A stretch of 64,000 nt of DNA from Polaribacter sejongensis (GCF_038024065.1 NZ_CP150667.1:3603501-3667500), one strand, 5' to 3'. Counted from the stretch's first letter, positions 10,601 through 19,577 are shown. Program-made: numbers and translations. The notes: generated from the letters alone by a model not told the origin.

Positions 10601-11656
10601 AGTGATGATGGAATTGGCATTCCTAAAAAGAGTCAAGAAAAAGTTTTCGATAGATTTTATCAAGCAACAAATAGTAAAGATAATACTACAGGTACAGGGA
10701 TTGGCTTGTCGTTAGTGCAGTCTTTAATAAAACTTCATAAAGGAAAAATTACTTTAGAAAGTGAGGTAGATAAAGGAACAACGTTTATTGTTGAAATTCC
10801 GTTTTGTAAAGAGAGTTTTTCTAAAAAAGAAATTTTTGAACTTCCTTTAAAACCCGTACAAGAAAAAAGTAAAAAAGTAATTACTAAGGTTAAGCAAAGT
10901 ACAGAAGTTAAACAAAGAATTTTACTAATAGAAGATAATGTTGAGGTACGTAAGTTTCTGGTAGATTATCTATCTGATTCTTATAAAGTTTATGAAGCTG
11001 ATAACGGAAAAGAAGGGTTACAAGTCTGTAGAAAAATAAAACCAGACTTATGTGTGGTTGATGTAATGATGCCTATAATGGATGGGTTTAAGTTTGTAGA
11101 AGAGTTAAAAGCAGATGAAAACATTAGTAATACAGCCATTGTAATGTTAACAGCACTTTCTGAAAACGAGAATAAAATAAAAGGATATTCTATTGGTGTT
11201 GATGGATATTTGGTAAAACCATTTGATGCATCTTTATTAAAAACAAGAATTGAAAATATTTTAAAAATAAGGTTTAATTTAAAGCAACAATTTTCTGGCG
11301 AAGTAGAAAGTGATGTAACTGCTTTGGCACATTCTCAAATAGATGTTGAGTTAATTTCTAGATTAACAGAATTAATAAAAGAAAATATATCTAATCCAGA
11401 TTTATCTTCTACATTTTTGTGCGAACAATTAGCCATGAGTTCTTCTAAACTTTATAGAAAAATAAAACAACTTACAGATTTATCTCCAAACGAATTTATA
11501 AGAACAGTTCGTTTAAAAAAATCGGCAATATTATTAAAAACAAAAAATCATAATGTATCAGAAGTGGCAACTATGGTTGGTTTTAACGACCCGTTGTACT
11601 TTAGTCGTGTTTTTAAAAAACAATTTGGTTATTCGCCAAGTAAATTAATCAAGTAA
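7676..11656 (+). CDS. hybrid two-component system sensor/regulator (HTCS)
   Basis: 1326 residues with the full HTCS architecture. A signal peptide (to about residue 20) is followed by about 650 residues of two-component-regulator propeller repeats (many LWVGT/FWIGT-type strands), a Y_Y_Y domain near residues 700-765, one membrane helix near 772-795, HisKA with the phospho-acceptor His in ISHELRTPLT near residue 828, HATPase (LLSNALKFT; DDGIGIP; GTGIGLSL), a receiver domain starting near residue 1082 with the phospho-acceptor Asp in VVDVMMP near 1128, and an AraC-type HTH from about 1235. Such proteins bind an oligosaccharide in the periplasm and activate their own polysaccharide locus. It begins 21 bp after the metallophosphoesterase gene, so it is the likely regulator of this cluster. 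Confidence 0.95.
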   Translation: MIKKLSLLFTLLSILHINGQSLNFEHYGLKDGLSQSSIRNIVQDNHGFLWIATFGGVNRFDGYEFKMFKSEFNDPNFIQANEVVDMELDSKENLWVGTTFGLFKYHIPTGTNKTYNHKLDDKSSLAGDEIRTVYLDKSNRLWVGTKFDGISFYDDEKDSFHSLKVENVRNVRSIQEAQDGRYWFSTFNKGIFSFELSENNELVDLKSHKLIAKNQSVIPEIYFLFEDKKFDLFAGTKKGIFKLNKLKNEFELLPQKNEEDYFRCITKGPNDNYWLGTLNGLIKCKNIEGISSGEYERYNSKNTELHSLSNNYILSLLFDKSSVLWIGTENGFEKYDAYDNQFKSISRNFSDHYSFPNVSSFAKIIGGELLVGTHSNGLYINKNNEFKRILPQYNNIASIYTVDNKIFYIGLWSGQIVKYNYLNNKESLIDVGFKNSPIFSFYKINEDEFLIGAKGEGLILYNFSSKKSRFVNREKLGKLDINKIVKTSNNIFWIASEDGIYKLNYETEEAKVYKSEVSELSNDRIKDIVIDKKGKVWVGTRQGLKYYDPISDSFKVEIENVNLHKNWVTDIAIDSTGVMWLNMNYNQLGKYNPKEKDFRLFYVNNGIRSNAENKKGFLLFDNSKIYIGGDNEIIYFSPSKLRENKIAPLPIISEFKIQNKIINPGTEVNGEVIMLEELNYSKKVDLSYENRNFSIKFSVPSFVKEGRNEFKYKLEGLDEDWHIVNNDSRTIQYANLFPNEYVLKIKAANNDGYWSETVSYYINIKPPFWLTYKAFLLLILVLSVLVYMVKNQISNRLKLKNALLMEKVKRERDEKLNNEKLRFFTNISHELRTPLTLILGPVKQLLEKQDRSDYEVGRIKLIDQNAMRLLQLVNQILDFRRAQTGELKLKVSATEIVSSTKSIFSSFNQLADDKQISYSFNSELEKIEGWIDVDKYNKILFNLLSNALKFTKNYGTVDLFLGISEDKTDRIVIEVSDDGIGIPKKSQEKVFDRFYQATNSKDNTTGTGIGLSLVQSLIKLHKGKITLESEVDKGTTFIVEIPFCKESFSKKEIFELPLKPVQEKSKKVITKVKQSTEVKQRILLIEDNVEVRKFLVDYLSDSYKVYEADNGKEGLQVCRKIKPDLCVVDVMMPIMDGFKFVEELKADENISNTAIVMLTALSENENKIKGYSIGVDGYLVKPFDASLLKTRIENILKIRFNLKQQFSGEVESDVTALAHSQIDVELISRLTELIKENISNPDLSSTFLCEQLAMSSSKLYRKIKQLTDLSPNEFIRTVRLKKSAILLKTKNHNVSEVATMVGFNDPLYFSRVFKKQFGYSPSKLIK

Positions 11657-11814
11657 AAACTGCGTCCATATTTTTGATTGATTAATCTATATTCTAAAAC
11701 TTTTTCAAGTCTACATTTGTAAATAGGATACTATTATTTAGTGATAATATATCCTTGATTTTATTTAAAAAAATCAAACTGTAGTGCAAACAATAAGTTA
11801 AGGATAGGTAAATA

Positions 11815-12717
11815 ATGAAAGAATCAAAATATAGTATTGGTTGTGATATTGGTGGAAGCCATATTTGCTGTACCATTATCGAAGTAGAGACAGGAAACGT
11901 TTTAGAAAAATCATTTGTTAGCATGATGGTTAACCATGCAGAACCTAAAGAGGTTTTAATAGACACTTGGGCAAAAGCAATAATAGCATGTAAAAAACAG
12001 CTACCAGAAAACTCTAGTTTTGTAGGCGTGGGAATTGCTATTCCTGGTCCTTTTAATTACGAAGAAGGAATTGGTTTGTTTGATAATTCTAATAAAAAAT
12101 TCATCCACTTAAAAGACGTAAACGTTAAAGAAGCACTCTCTAAAACTTTAGCATTACCAAAAGATCAAATACAATTTGTTAATGATGCCACAGCCTTTTC
12201 TTTAGGGTGTTTTTGGTATGGAAGCGGTAAAGGAAGTAATCAAATGGTTGCAATTACTTTAGGTACTGGATTTGGTTCTTCATTTATTAGCAAGGGAAAA
12301 GTTATTGAAGCAGGAAGTACGGTTCCGGAAAATGGATATTTATGGGATAAACCTTTTAAAGAAGGAATTGCAGATGATTATTTTTCTACAAGATGGTTTG
12401 TAAATAGTTTTAACGCAGTTTCTGATGAAGAAGTAACAGGCGTAAAACGTATTGCAGAATTAGCAAAGTTAGGAAACACAGATGCAGTTTCATTATTTAA
12501 TAAGTTTGGTCACAATTTAGCATCTTGCTTATCCGATTACTTACTTAATTTTAATGCAGATGTAGTAGTAATGGGAGGGAATATAGCGGAAGCTTTTGAT
12601 TTATTTAAACCAAGTTTATATTCAGAATTAAGAATGAGAGGAATAGAAATTCCTTTTAAAGTATCAATCTTAAAAGAAAGTGCAGCTATGTTGGGTGCAG
12701 TAACCTTGTTTAAATAA
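11815..12717 (+). CDS. ROK family sugar kinase
   Basis: 300 residues. The N-terminal phosphate-binding motif CDIGGSHICCTI and later VGVGIAIPGPFNY, FVNDATAFSLG and LGTGFGSSFI are ROK/hexokinase-fold signatures, and the Asp in NDA is the usual catalytic base. The CxCGxxGCxE zinc motif typical of many ROK kinases is absent; the region after EAGSTVPENGYLW differs, which occurs in some ROK subfamilies. It lies 5 bp upstream of an MFS sugar transporter, so transport and phosphorylation of one sugar are probably coupled. Which sugar is phosphorylated cannot be told from sequence. Confidence 0.87.
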   Translation: MKESKYSIGCDIGGSHICCTIIEVETGNVLEKSFVSMMVNHAEPKEVLIDTWAKAIIACKKQLPENSSFVGVGIAIPGPFNYEEGIGLFDNSNKKFIHLKDVNVKEALSKTLALPKDQIQFVNDATAFSLGCFWYGSGKGSNQMVAITLGTGFGSSFISKGKVIEAGSTVPENGYLWDKPFKEGIADDYFSTRWFVNSFNAVSDEEVTGVKRIAELAKLGNTDAVSLFNKFGHNLASCLSDYLLNFNADVVVMGGNIAEAFDLFKPSLYSELRMRGIEIPFKVSILKESAAMLGAVTLFK

Positions 12718-12722
12718 AAAAG

Positions 12723-13910
12723 ATGAATAATAAAAAAGTAAGTACGTTACCAATATTTTTAGCCTTTTTATGTATGGGTTTTGGAGATGTTGTAGGCCCT
12801 ATGGTAAGTTTAGCAAAAGAAACTTTCGAGTTAACTAATTTTTTAGCAACCTTATTACCTTTTAGTGGATTTTTAATGTTTGGAATATTATCTATTCCAA
12901 TGGGAATCTATCAAGATAGAAAAGGAAAAAAGAAAGTGTTATTAATAGGCTTGGTAATTGCTTTTATAGGACTTTTAATTCCTATTTTATCAGGAATGTA
13001 CGGACCAATAATAGATACAGGAACAGTAGATTTACAATCAAAGTTTTACGTTATTTTGGCATCTATATTATTATTAGGAGCAGGAGCAACGGTATTACAA
13101 GTTTCTGGAAATCCAATAATGAGAGATGTATCTGCACCAGGAATGTTTTCTAGTAATTTATCATTAGGACAATCTATTAAAGCAATTGGTTCTTCTTTAG
13201 GATTCTTATTACCGCCCTTCGCTGTTATGGCAGGTATGGATTGGACTTTATTATTCCCAATTTACGCAGTACTTATTTTAATTACCACAGGGTGGATCAG
13301 TAAATTAAAAGTAGAAGAAGTTAAACATGAAGACGAAACGCCTGCATCATTAGCAAGTTGCTTGTCTTTATTAAAGAATAAATATGTGTTAATGATGGTG
13401 TTTTCTATATTTGTTTATGTAGGAGCAGAGGTATCGATGAGTTCCGGAATACCAATTTTATTAAAAGAAGAATTTGGTATAGAAGGTTTTAGTTTATGGT
13501 TAAGTTGGGCATTATTTTTCTTGCCAATATTAATTGGTCGGTTTTTAGGAGCCGCAATTTTAACAAAAATTAAACCAATTAAGTTCTTATTTGTAACGGT
13601 AATTTTATCAATATTAGGTGTGTTGTTATTAATTTTAGGGAACACGTTAATAGCTTATATTGGTATTATTTTGGTGGGTTTAGGGTTTGCAAATATTTTT
13701 CCTTTAGTATTTTCTATAACGGTAGATAAGTTGCCAGAAAGAGCAAACGAATTAAGTGGGTTAATGGTAACAGCAATTGTAGGTGGTGCTTTTATACCTC
13801 CAATAATGGGGTTTGTAGCCGATTCTTCTAGTGTTTTATTAGGTTTTTTGGTGCCATTAGTTTGTTTAATATATATATTGTTTTCAACGATAGTTGCTTC
13901 TAAAAAATAA
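12723..13910 (+). CDS. MFS sugar transporter, FHS (FucP-like) family
   Basis: 395 residues with about 12 predicted membrane helices. GIYQDRKGKKK after helix 2 is the MFS loop 2-3 motif, and LLGAGATVLQVSGNPIMRDV near residue 120 resembles the GN-containing helix of fucose/glucose proton symporters. It should import a monosaccharide or small oligosaccharide across the inner membrane. The gene follows the ROK kinase by 5 bp and precedes a strong terminator, so it closes the first locus. Confidence 0.87.
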   Translation: MNNKKVSTLPIFLAFLCMGFGDVVGPMVSLAKETFELTNFLATLLPFSGFLMFGILSIPMGIYQDRKGKKKVLLIGLVIAFIGLLIPILSGMYGPIIDTGTVDLQSKFYVILASILLLGAGATVLQVSGNPIMRDVSAPGMFSSNLSLGQSIKAIGSSLGFLLPPFAVMAGMDWTLLFPIYAVLILITTGWISKLKVEEVKHEDETPASLASCLSLLKNKYVLMMVFSIFVYVGAEVSMSSGIPILLKEEFGIEGFSLWLSWALFFLPILIGRFLGAAILTKIKPIKFLFVTVILSILGVLLLILGNTLIAYIGIILVGLGFANIFPLVFSITVDKLPERANELSGLMVTAIVGGAFIPPIMGFVADSSSVLLGFLVPLVCLIYILFSTIVASKK

Positions 13911-14236
13911 GTTAATTTAATAGAAAGAAAAAATTTTTCTAAACGAAATAATTTTAGATAAAAAGTTCTGTGTTTAATTACACTGAACTTTTTTTTGTTT
14001 TTATAAAGAGATAATAGACCTACTTATAATTTCGACGGAATTAAAAAATGAGTTTCAATTTGATAATTTATGTGTGTATTTTTTAATAAAATAACATTTT
14101 TGTTTAATTATTTTCCTTAAATCATCTTTTTTGATATTTATATGATAATTTGGTCTATGAAAGATAAATAGTTTGCTTAATATATTGTGTTGCGGTTACA
14201 AGATCTTTAATAAAGTAAAAAAATAGAGTAAAATTT
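13911..14236. other. intergenic region between the two uptake loci
   Basis: 326 bp without a gene. The left part holds a strong terminator (13960-13996). The rest is very AT-rich and must contain the promoter for the ECF sigma gene; the nearest TAnnTTTG-like candidate is around 14145-14153 but does not match exactly. I see no small ORF or RNA gene. Confidence 0.6.
13960..13996 (+). terminator. rho-independent terminator after the MFS gene
   Basis: Perfect 9-bp outer stem AAAAAGTTC/GAACTTTTT (13960-13968 with 13985-13993), one T-T mismatch, then a 4-bp inner stem GTGT/ACAC and a loop of about 6 nt, followed by a run of T. It lies 50 bp after the MFS stop and ends the glycan locus transcript. 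Confidence 0.85.
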
Positions 14237-14932
14237 ATGCAAGAATATGGAGAATTAGCATTGGCTTTGGTAGCAAAAAACAATCTTAATACATCTGCGA
14301 TAAATCAAGTAATAGAAACAAGTGAAAGTAATATTTTTCCTGTAGAAAAAACGGATGCATTAATTTGGAAGGAATTAAAGAATGGTAAGAAAACAGCTAT
14401 AGAAGAGCTTTATAATAGATACGTAAATATATTATTTTCTTATGGTATGTATCATTCAAAAGATAGGGGCTATGTTATGGATTGTATTCACGATTTATTT
14501 GTAGACTTATATAAATACAAAAACAAGCTTTCTAAAACAGATAATGTTAAGTATTATCTTTTTAAATCCTTAAAAAGGAAAATTAATAAAAAGTATCATA
14601 AAAAAAATACTTCTGTTTCTTTAGATGATTTTGATTATGAAATTGATGCTATGAATAAAAAGCATTCAGATTCTTGTGAGAAACACATTATAACAGAAGA
14701 AGGTATTTCCGAAAGAAACTCAAGGTTAAGAAATGCTATGAAAACCTTAAGTGATAGTCAAAGAAAAGTTTTGAGTTTAAAATTTGAGCAAGAAAAATCT
14801 TACGAAGAAATTTCGATGATTATGGAGGTTTCTATTGAATCTGCTAGAACGTCTGTTTATAGAGCAATTAAAGCATTAAGAAAATTAAATTTCAGTGTTT
14901 TATTACTACAATTATCTTTTTGTTTTTTATAA
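14237..14932 (+). CDS. ECF RNA polymerase sigma factor
   Basis: 231 residues. Region 2 covers about residues 55-115 (AIEELYNRYVNILFSYG; CIHDLFVDLYKYK) and region 4 about 165-220 (LSDSQRKVLSLKFEQEKSYEEISMIM with the helix-turn-helix that follows). The first ~45 residues are an extra N-terminal stretch before LIWKELKNGKK, where most family members begin; no closer ATG exists in frame, so the start at 14237 is kept. It lies upstream of a FecR anti-sigma and an STN-containing SusC, the standard trans-envelope signalling arrangement, so it probably controls the downstream susCD genes. Confidence 0.92.
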   Translation: MQEYGELALALVAKNNLNTSAINQVIETSESNIFPVEKTDALIWKELKNGKKTAIEELYNRYVNILFSYGMYHSKDRGYVMDCIHDLFVDLYKYKNKLSKTDNVKYYLFKSLKRKINKKYHKKNTSVSLDDFDYEIDAMNKKHSDSCEKHIITEEGISERNSRLRNAMKTLSDSQRKVLSLKFEQEKSYEEISMIMEVSIESARTSVYRAIKALRKLNFSVLLLQLSFCFL

Positions 14933-15032
14933 AAAACACATTTTAACGTCTATAAAAAACTGAAAACGTGCTATTAATAATATAGCAGTCAAATAAAGTT
15001 TTTAAACTAATAATAAAGAATATAAAAAGATC

Positions 15033-16097
15033 ATGAAAGTTAATGAATCTAATAAAGTTAAGATTTTACCAATTACAGAATTGGAAAAAACGGCTTTAAA
15101 GAATAAAATTTTTAATTCTGTTGATAATCTTAGCTATAGAAAAAGAAATAGAAGAAATAAAGGTTTAGTAATGAGTCTTGCTTTTTCTTTAGTTTTTTTG
15201 ATAGGTATTGTTTTATGTTATCAAAAAGAACCTAATAGTTCTATTACAGATTTTGTAAATACATCAAAATTGGTAGATTTTAATAAAACTGATGAAGTTG
15301 TATTGGTTTTAGGAAATGGAGAAAATTTAAAAATAGAAAAAAAGGATAGTAATATAAATTATTCTAAATCAGGAAAAAAATTAACAATAGGAGAAGATAC
15401 CGAAATAGAACAAGAAACCTCTAAAAATAGTAAAGTAGCATACAATACACTTATTATACCTTATGGTAAACGATCTAAAATAAATCTTTCAGACGGAACG
15501 ATTGTTTGGTTAAACTCTGGTTCTAAATTAATATATCCGTTAGTTTTTAATGGAGATAGAAGAGAGTTGTATTTAGAAGGAGAGGCTATTTTTGATGTTG
15601 CTCATGATAAAAAACATCCTTTTATTGTAATGTCTAAAGAGCAGGAAGTTAAAGTTTTAGGAACTGTTTTTGGAGTAACAAGTTATCCGGAAGAAGGAGA
15701 AATTAATACGGTTTTAAAAAGCGGAAGTGTGCAAATTAGTTATCATAACGATCCTAAATTAAATCATTATTCAGATAAAATTAAAATTACACCTGGTACA
15801 AAAGCAACATATAATAAAGAAACTAAGGGTATTGTATCAGAAAAAGTGAACGTAAATAATTATTTCTCATGGAGAGATGGTGTTTTAATCTTTAAAAATA
15901 ATGATTTGAGTTATGTTATGAATAGAATTTCTAGATACTATAATTTAAAAGTAGATATTAAAAATAAAAATTTAGCTAAAGAAAAGTTTTCTGGATATTT
16001 AGATTTAAACGAAAGCATAGATAAAGTGGTTAAAAATATTAGTGCAAGTACAAATATGAAATATACTTTAGAAGAAGGTATAATAATAATTAATTAA
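15033..16097 (+). CDS. FecR family anti-sigma factor
   Basis: 354 residues. An N-terminal cytoplasmic segment of about 45 residues, which would bind the sigma factor, is followed by one membrane helix near residues 46-65 (VMSLAFSLVFLIGIVLC). The periplasmic FecR domain spans about 120-215 (IIPYGKRSKINLSDGTIVWL; RELYLEGEAIFDVAHD), and the C-terminal DUF4974-type domain about 275-354. It pairs with the ECF sigma gene 100 bp upstream and with the STN domain of the SusC encoded downstream. A perfect hairpin separates it from susC. Confidence 0.93.
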   Translation: MKVNESNKVKILPITELEKTALKNKIFNSVDNLSYRKRNRRNKGLVMSLAFSLVFLIGIVLCYQKEPNSSITDFVNTSKLVDFNKTDEVVLVLGNGENLKIEKKDSNINYSKSGKKLTIGEDTEIEQETSKNSKVAYNTLIIPYGKRSKINLSDGTIVWLNSGSKLIYPLVFNGDRRELYLEGEAIFDVAHDKKHPFIVMSKEQEVKVLGTVFGVTSYPEEGEINTVLKSGSVQISYHNDPKLNHYSDKIKITPGTKATYNKETKGIVSEKVNVNNYFSWRDGVLIFKNNDLSYVMNRISRYYNLKVDIKNKNLAKEKFSGYLDLNESIDKVVKNISASTNMKYTLEEGIIIIN

Positions 16098-16145
16098 ACA
16101 AAAAGAATTTATGAAGTGAACTACTATTATTTCAATTAGTAAAAG

Positions 16146-16173
16146 GCCAGAAGATGCGCCAACATCTTCTGGC
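16146..16173 (+). terminator. perfect 11-bp hairpin between fecR and susC
   Basis: GCCAGAAGATG (16146-16156) pairs perfectly with CATCTTCTGGC (16163-16173) around a 6-nt loop CGCCAA, followed by TTATTTT. It is the most GC-rich piece of this intergenic region. It could be a terminator or attenuator that limits read-through from sigma/fecR into susC, or an mRNA-stabilising 5' hairpin for susC after processing. The T tract is short, so termination strength is uncertain. Confidence 0.6.
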
Positions 16174-16229
16174 TTATTTTAATCACATTGCTGTAGAGAA
16201 CAGCAAAATTTAATAATCAAAACAAAAAT

Positions 16230-19200
16230 ATGAAAAAAAACTCACGCAAAGGAATTTTAATACTTATGAGAATATTTCTATTATTAATTAGTTTGGGAAT
16301 CACAGCAGGTAACATGAATCCGCTGATGGGACAAACGAAAATAAATATTGATGTAAAAGGAATATCAATAGAAGAATTTTTTAAAGAAATTCAAGGGTCA
16401 AGTGATTACATGTTCTTTTATAAGGATGATGTTTTAAACACAAATAAAAAAGTATCAATAAAACTTAATGAAGCAAATATTATTAAGGTTTTAGATAAAG
16501 CTTTTTCAAAAACCAATTTAAGTTATAAGGTTGACGGAAAACAAGTTATTGTTAAAAAAACAAAACAAAAACCAACTATTGCTTTAATTAATAATCAAGT
16601 AAAACAAGAAAAGGTGGTTACTGGTTTAGTCGTAGAATCAGAAGGTTTTACTTTGCCTGGTGTAAGTGTTCATGTAAAAGGAACCTCTACAGGAACTGAA
16701 ACCGATTTTGATGGTAAATATTCTATTAAAGTACCAGCTGGTGCTGTTTTAGAGTTTTCTTATATAGGTATGATAAAACAAACTGTAACAGTTGGAGATA
16801 AAACGGTTATAGATATTAAAATGGAAGAAAGTACTGCTTCTTTAGAAGAGGTAGTTATTGTTGGTTATGGTTCTTTAAAAAAAGAAGAATTAACGGGTTC
16901 TGTTGCAGTAATGAAAGGGACAGAATTAGAGCAAGCGCCAACATCTTCTTTTGAACAATCTCTAAGAGGTGGAGTAGCAGGTATACAAGCAAGTGCTCTT
17001 GATGGGGCACCAGGATCAAATACAGAAATTAGAATTAGAGGTATTGGATCTATTAATGCATCTAGTGAGCCTTTATATGTTATAGATGGTATTCCTATTC
17101 AAGCAGGTAGCCAGTCTACAAATGATAATGATGGAGCCAGTTCTAATGTAATGGCGTCTATCAACCCAAACGATATTGAAAGTATTAGTATCTTAAAAGA
17201 CGCTGCTTCTACAGCAATTTATGGATCTAGAGGTGCAAATGGTGTTATTTTAATTACTACAAAACAAGGAAAAACGGGTAAAGCAACTATAGAATTAAAA
17301 ACATTAACAGGGTTTAATTCTCAAGCATCAAAAAATATTTTAAAACCTTTAAATGCAGCTCAGTATAAAGAATTATATATTGAAGGTTATGTAAATTTAG
17401 GACTTACAGAGGCAGAAGCTCAAACACAATTAGATAATTATTATACACAACAAATCGATCCTTCAACAGGTGAAGCTACAGATACAAACTGGTTAGACGC
17501 TATAACAAGAACTGGCGTTACACAAAGTTATGATTTAAGTATAAGAGGAGCTACCGAAAAAGTTAAATACTTTATGTCTGGTGGTTTTATGGAGCAAGGA
17601 AGTTATATTATAGGATATGATTTTTCTAGATTTAGTGGTAGAACTAATTTAGAATATAAAGCAAGTAAATATTTAACAATATCTAATAACATATCAATTG
17701 CAAATATTACATCTACAACTGCACCAGATGCAGGTTCTTGGAACAATCCGTTTAAGAGTACTTTAGAGCTATCTCCATTAATTCCTATTTATGACGAGGA
17801 AGGTTTATACAATGCAGATCATTTAGCATATTTTCCAATAGGAAGTAATCCTGTAGGAAGTTTAAGTGGAGACGATTTATGGGAAACAAAAACAAGTAGA
17901 ATTATTGATAATTTAGCATTTACAGTTACTCCTATAAAGAATTTAATATTTAGATCTCAATGGAATTTTGATATTTTAAGCGTTAACGAATCTACTTATT
18001 ATAATAGACGTTACGGAACCGGATATGATACAAATGGTTATGCTTATGAAGCAAATACAACCAACAAAACATGGGTAGGTACACAAACGTTAGATTATAG
18101 TTTAACATTAAACGATAGTCATAATTTAAACTTTCTAGCAGGTTATGAAGCGCAACAAACCGTACGTGAATCATTTTCTGCTTCAGGTTCAGATTTTCCT
18201 AACGATGTAGTTAAAACACTAAGTACAGCAGCAGCAGAATATGCAGTTTCTGGTACAAAAACAGAGTATACTTTTAACTCTATGTTCTTAAGAGCAAACT
18301 ATAATTTTAATCATAAATATTACCTTTCTAGTAGTGTAAGACGTGATGGGTCATCAAGATTTGGTGCAGATAATAGATATGGAACATTTTATTCTGTAGG
18401 AGCAAGTTGGAATATGTTTAAAGAAAAATTTATTAATAATATTTCTTTTATCGATGTTCTTAAATTAAGAACATCTTATGGTTTAACAGGTAATGCAGCT
18501 ATTGGTAATTTTGCTTCCTTAGGATTATATGGTTATGGTGATGATTATGATGGCTCTCCAGGAGGTACTCCTCAACAACTTGAAAATCCAGAACTTACAT
18601 GGGAAACTCAAGAGAATTTTAATATTGGGTTAGATTTTGGTCTTTTTGGTAAAATTAATGGTACTGTAGAGTATTTTGATAGACAATCTTCAGATCTTAT
18701 TTTAGATGTTCCTATTTCTCCAACAACAGGGTTTACAGAATTAACACAAAACTTTGGATCTATGTCTAATAAAGGCTTAGAGATTACTTTAAATGCAAAC
18801 ATTATTAATAATAAAGATTTTAGATGGAGTGTTGGTTTTAATACAACTTTTATTAAAAATGAAATTACAGATTTAGATGAAGATTATACAAGCGGAGCTT
18901 TTAGAAGACAAGTAGGACAAGATTTTCAGTCTTTTTATATGTATGGTTGGGCGGGTGTAGACCAAACAAACGGAGATGTACAATATTTTACAGATGCTAG
19001 TGAAACTACCATAACAAATGATATTGGAGATGCAGAGCGTTATTTATCGGGTAAGTCTGCAACACCAGATTTTTACGGTGGTTTTAATACTTCTTTTTCT
19101 TACAAAGGCTTTAGCTTAAATGCTGGTTTTATGTATTCTTCTGGTAATTATTTGTTTGATAGTAGAGCAAAAGGATCTTTAGGAGATGGTAGATTAACAC

Positions 19201-19562
19201 CAAGAAGTACTGCAACTTATGTTTACGAAAATAGGTGGGTAGAAGGTAAAACAGATGCTTTATTTCCAAAGTTTCAATGGGGAGGACAATCTGGTAGTAA
19301 TCAAGGTAATGTTACAAGATGGTTGTACGATGGTAGTTTTATTCGTTTAAAAGATTTAACACTAGCATATGATGTTCCTGAAAAAGTAGCATCATTATTA
19401 CACCTTAGTTCTGCAAGAATATACGCAAGAGGTACAAACTTATTAACGTTTACTAAAGATAAAGATTTGTATATAGATCCAGAACAATCTATAAGCGGAA
19501 GTTATAATGGTTTAACACCAGCGATGAAAACTATTTCTGTAGGACTAGATATTAAACTGTAA
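16230..19562 (+). CDS. SusC/RagA TonB-dependent outer-membrane transporter with STN domain
   Basis: 1110 residues. After the N-terminal membrane/signal segment (to about residue 34) comes an STN signalling domain (about 38-112; VDVKG-like repeats ending KQVIVKK), then a CarboxypepD_reg-like domain (about 130-195; GVSVHVKGTSTGTETDFDG), a TonB-box-like/plug region starting LEEVVIVGYGS near residue 205 with the typical IRGIGSINASSEPLYVIDGIP, and a beta-barrel to the C-terminal aromatic-containing strand. It forms a pedal-bin transporter with the SusD encoded next. The STN domain means it can signal through FecR to the ECF sigma factor upstream. Confidence 0.96.
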   Translation: MKKNSRKGILILMRIFLLLISLGITAGNMNPLMGQTKINIDVKGISIEEFFKEIQGSSDYMFFYKDDVLNTNKKVSIKLNEANIIKVLDKAFSKTNLSYKVDGKQVIVKKTKQKPTIALINNQVKQEKVVTGLVVESEGFTLPGVSVHVKGTSTGTETDFDGKYSIKVPAGAVLEFSYIGMIKQTVTVGDKTVIDIKMEESTASLEEVVIVGYGSLKKEELTGSVAVMKGTELEQAPTSSFEQSLRGGVAGIQASALDGAPGSNTEIRIRGIGSINASSEPLYVIDGIPIQAGSQSTNDNDGASSNVMASINPNDIESISILKDAASTAIYGSRGANGVILITTKQGKTGKATIELKTLTGFNSQASKNILKPLNAAQYKELYIEGYVNLGLTEAEAQTQLDNYYTQQIDPSTGEATDTNWLDAITRTGVTQSYDLSIRGATEKVKYFMSGGFMEQGSYIIGYDFSRFSGRTNLEYKASKYLTISNNISIANITSTTAPDAGSWNNPFKSTLELSPLIPIYDEEGLYNADHLAYFPIGSNPVGSLSGDDLWETKTSRIIDNLAFTVTPIKNLIFRSQWNFDILSVNESTYYNRRYGTGYDTNGYAYEANTTNKTWVGTQTLDYSLTLNDSHNLNFLAGYEAQQTVRESFSASGSDFPNDVVKTLSTAAAEYAVSGTKTEYTFNSMFLRANYNFNHKYYLSSSVRRDGSSRFGADNRYGTFYSVGASWNMFKEKFINNISFIDVLKLRTSYGLTGNAAIGNFASLGLYGYGDDYDGSPGGTPQQLENPELTWETQENFNIGLDFGLFGKINGTVEYFDRQSSDLILDVPISPTTGFTELTQNFGSMSNKGLEITLNANIINNKDFRWSVGFNTTFIKNEITDLDEDYTSGAFRRQVGQDFQSFYMYGWAGVDQTNGDVQYFTDASETTITNDIGDAERYLSGKSATPDFYGGFNTSFSYKGFSLNAGFMYSSGNYLFDSRAKGSLGDGRLTPRSTATYVYENRWVEGKTDALFPKFQWGGQSGSNQGNVTRWLYDGSFIRLKDLTLAYDVPEKVASLLHLSSARIYARGTNLLTFTKDKDLYIDPEQSISGSYNGLTPAMKTISVGLDIKL

Positions 19563-19577
19563 TTTAAAAAGAAACTC

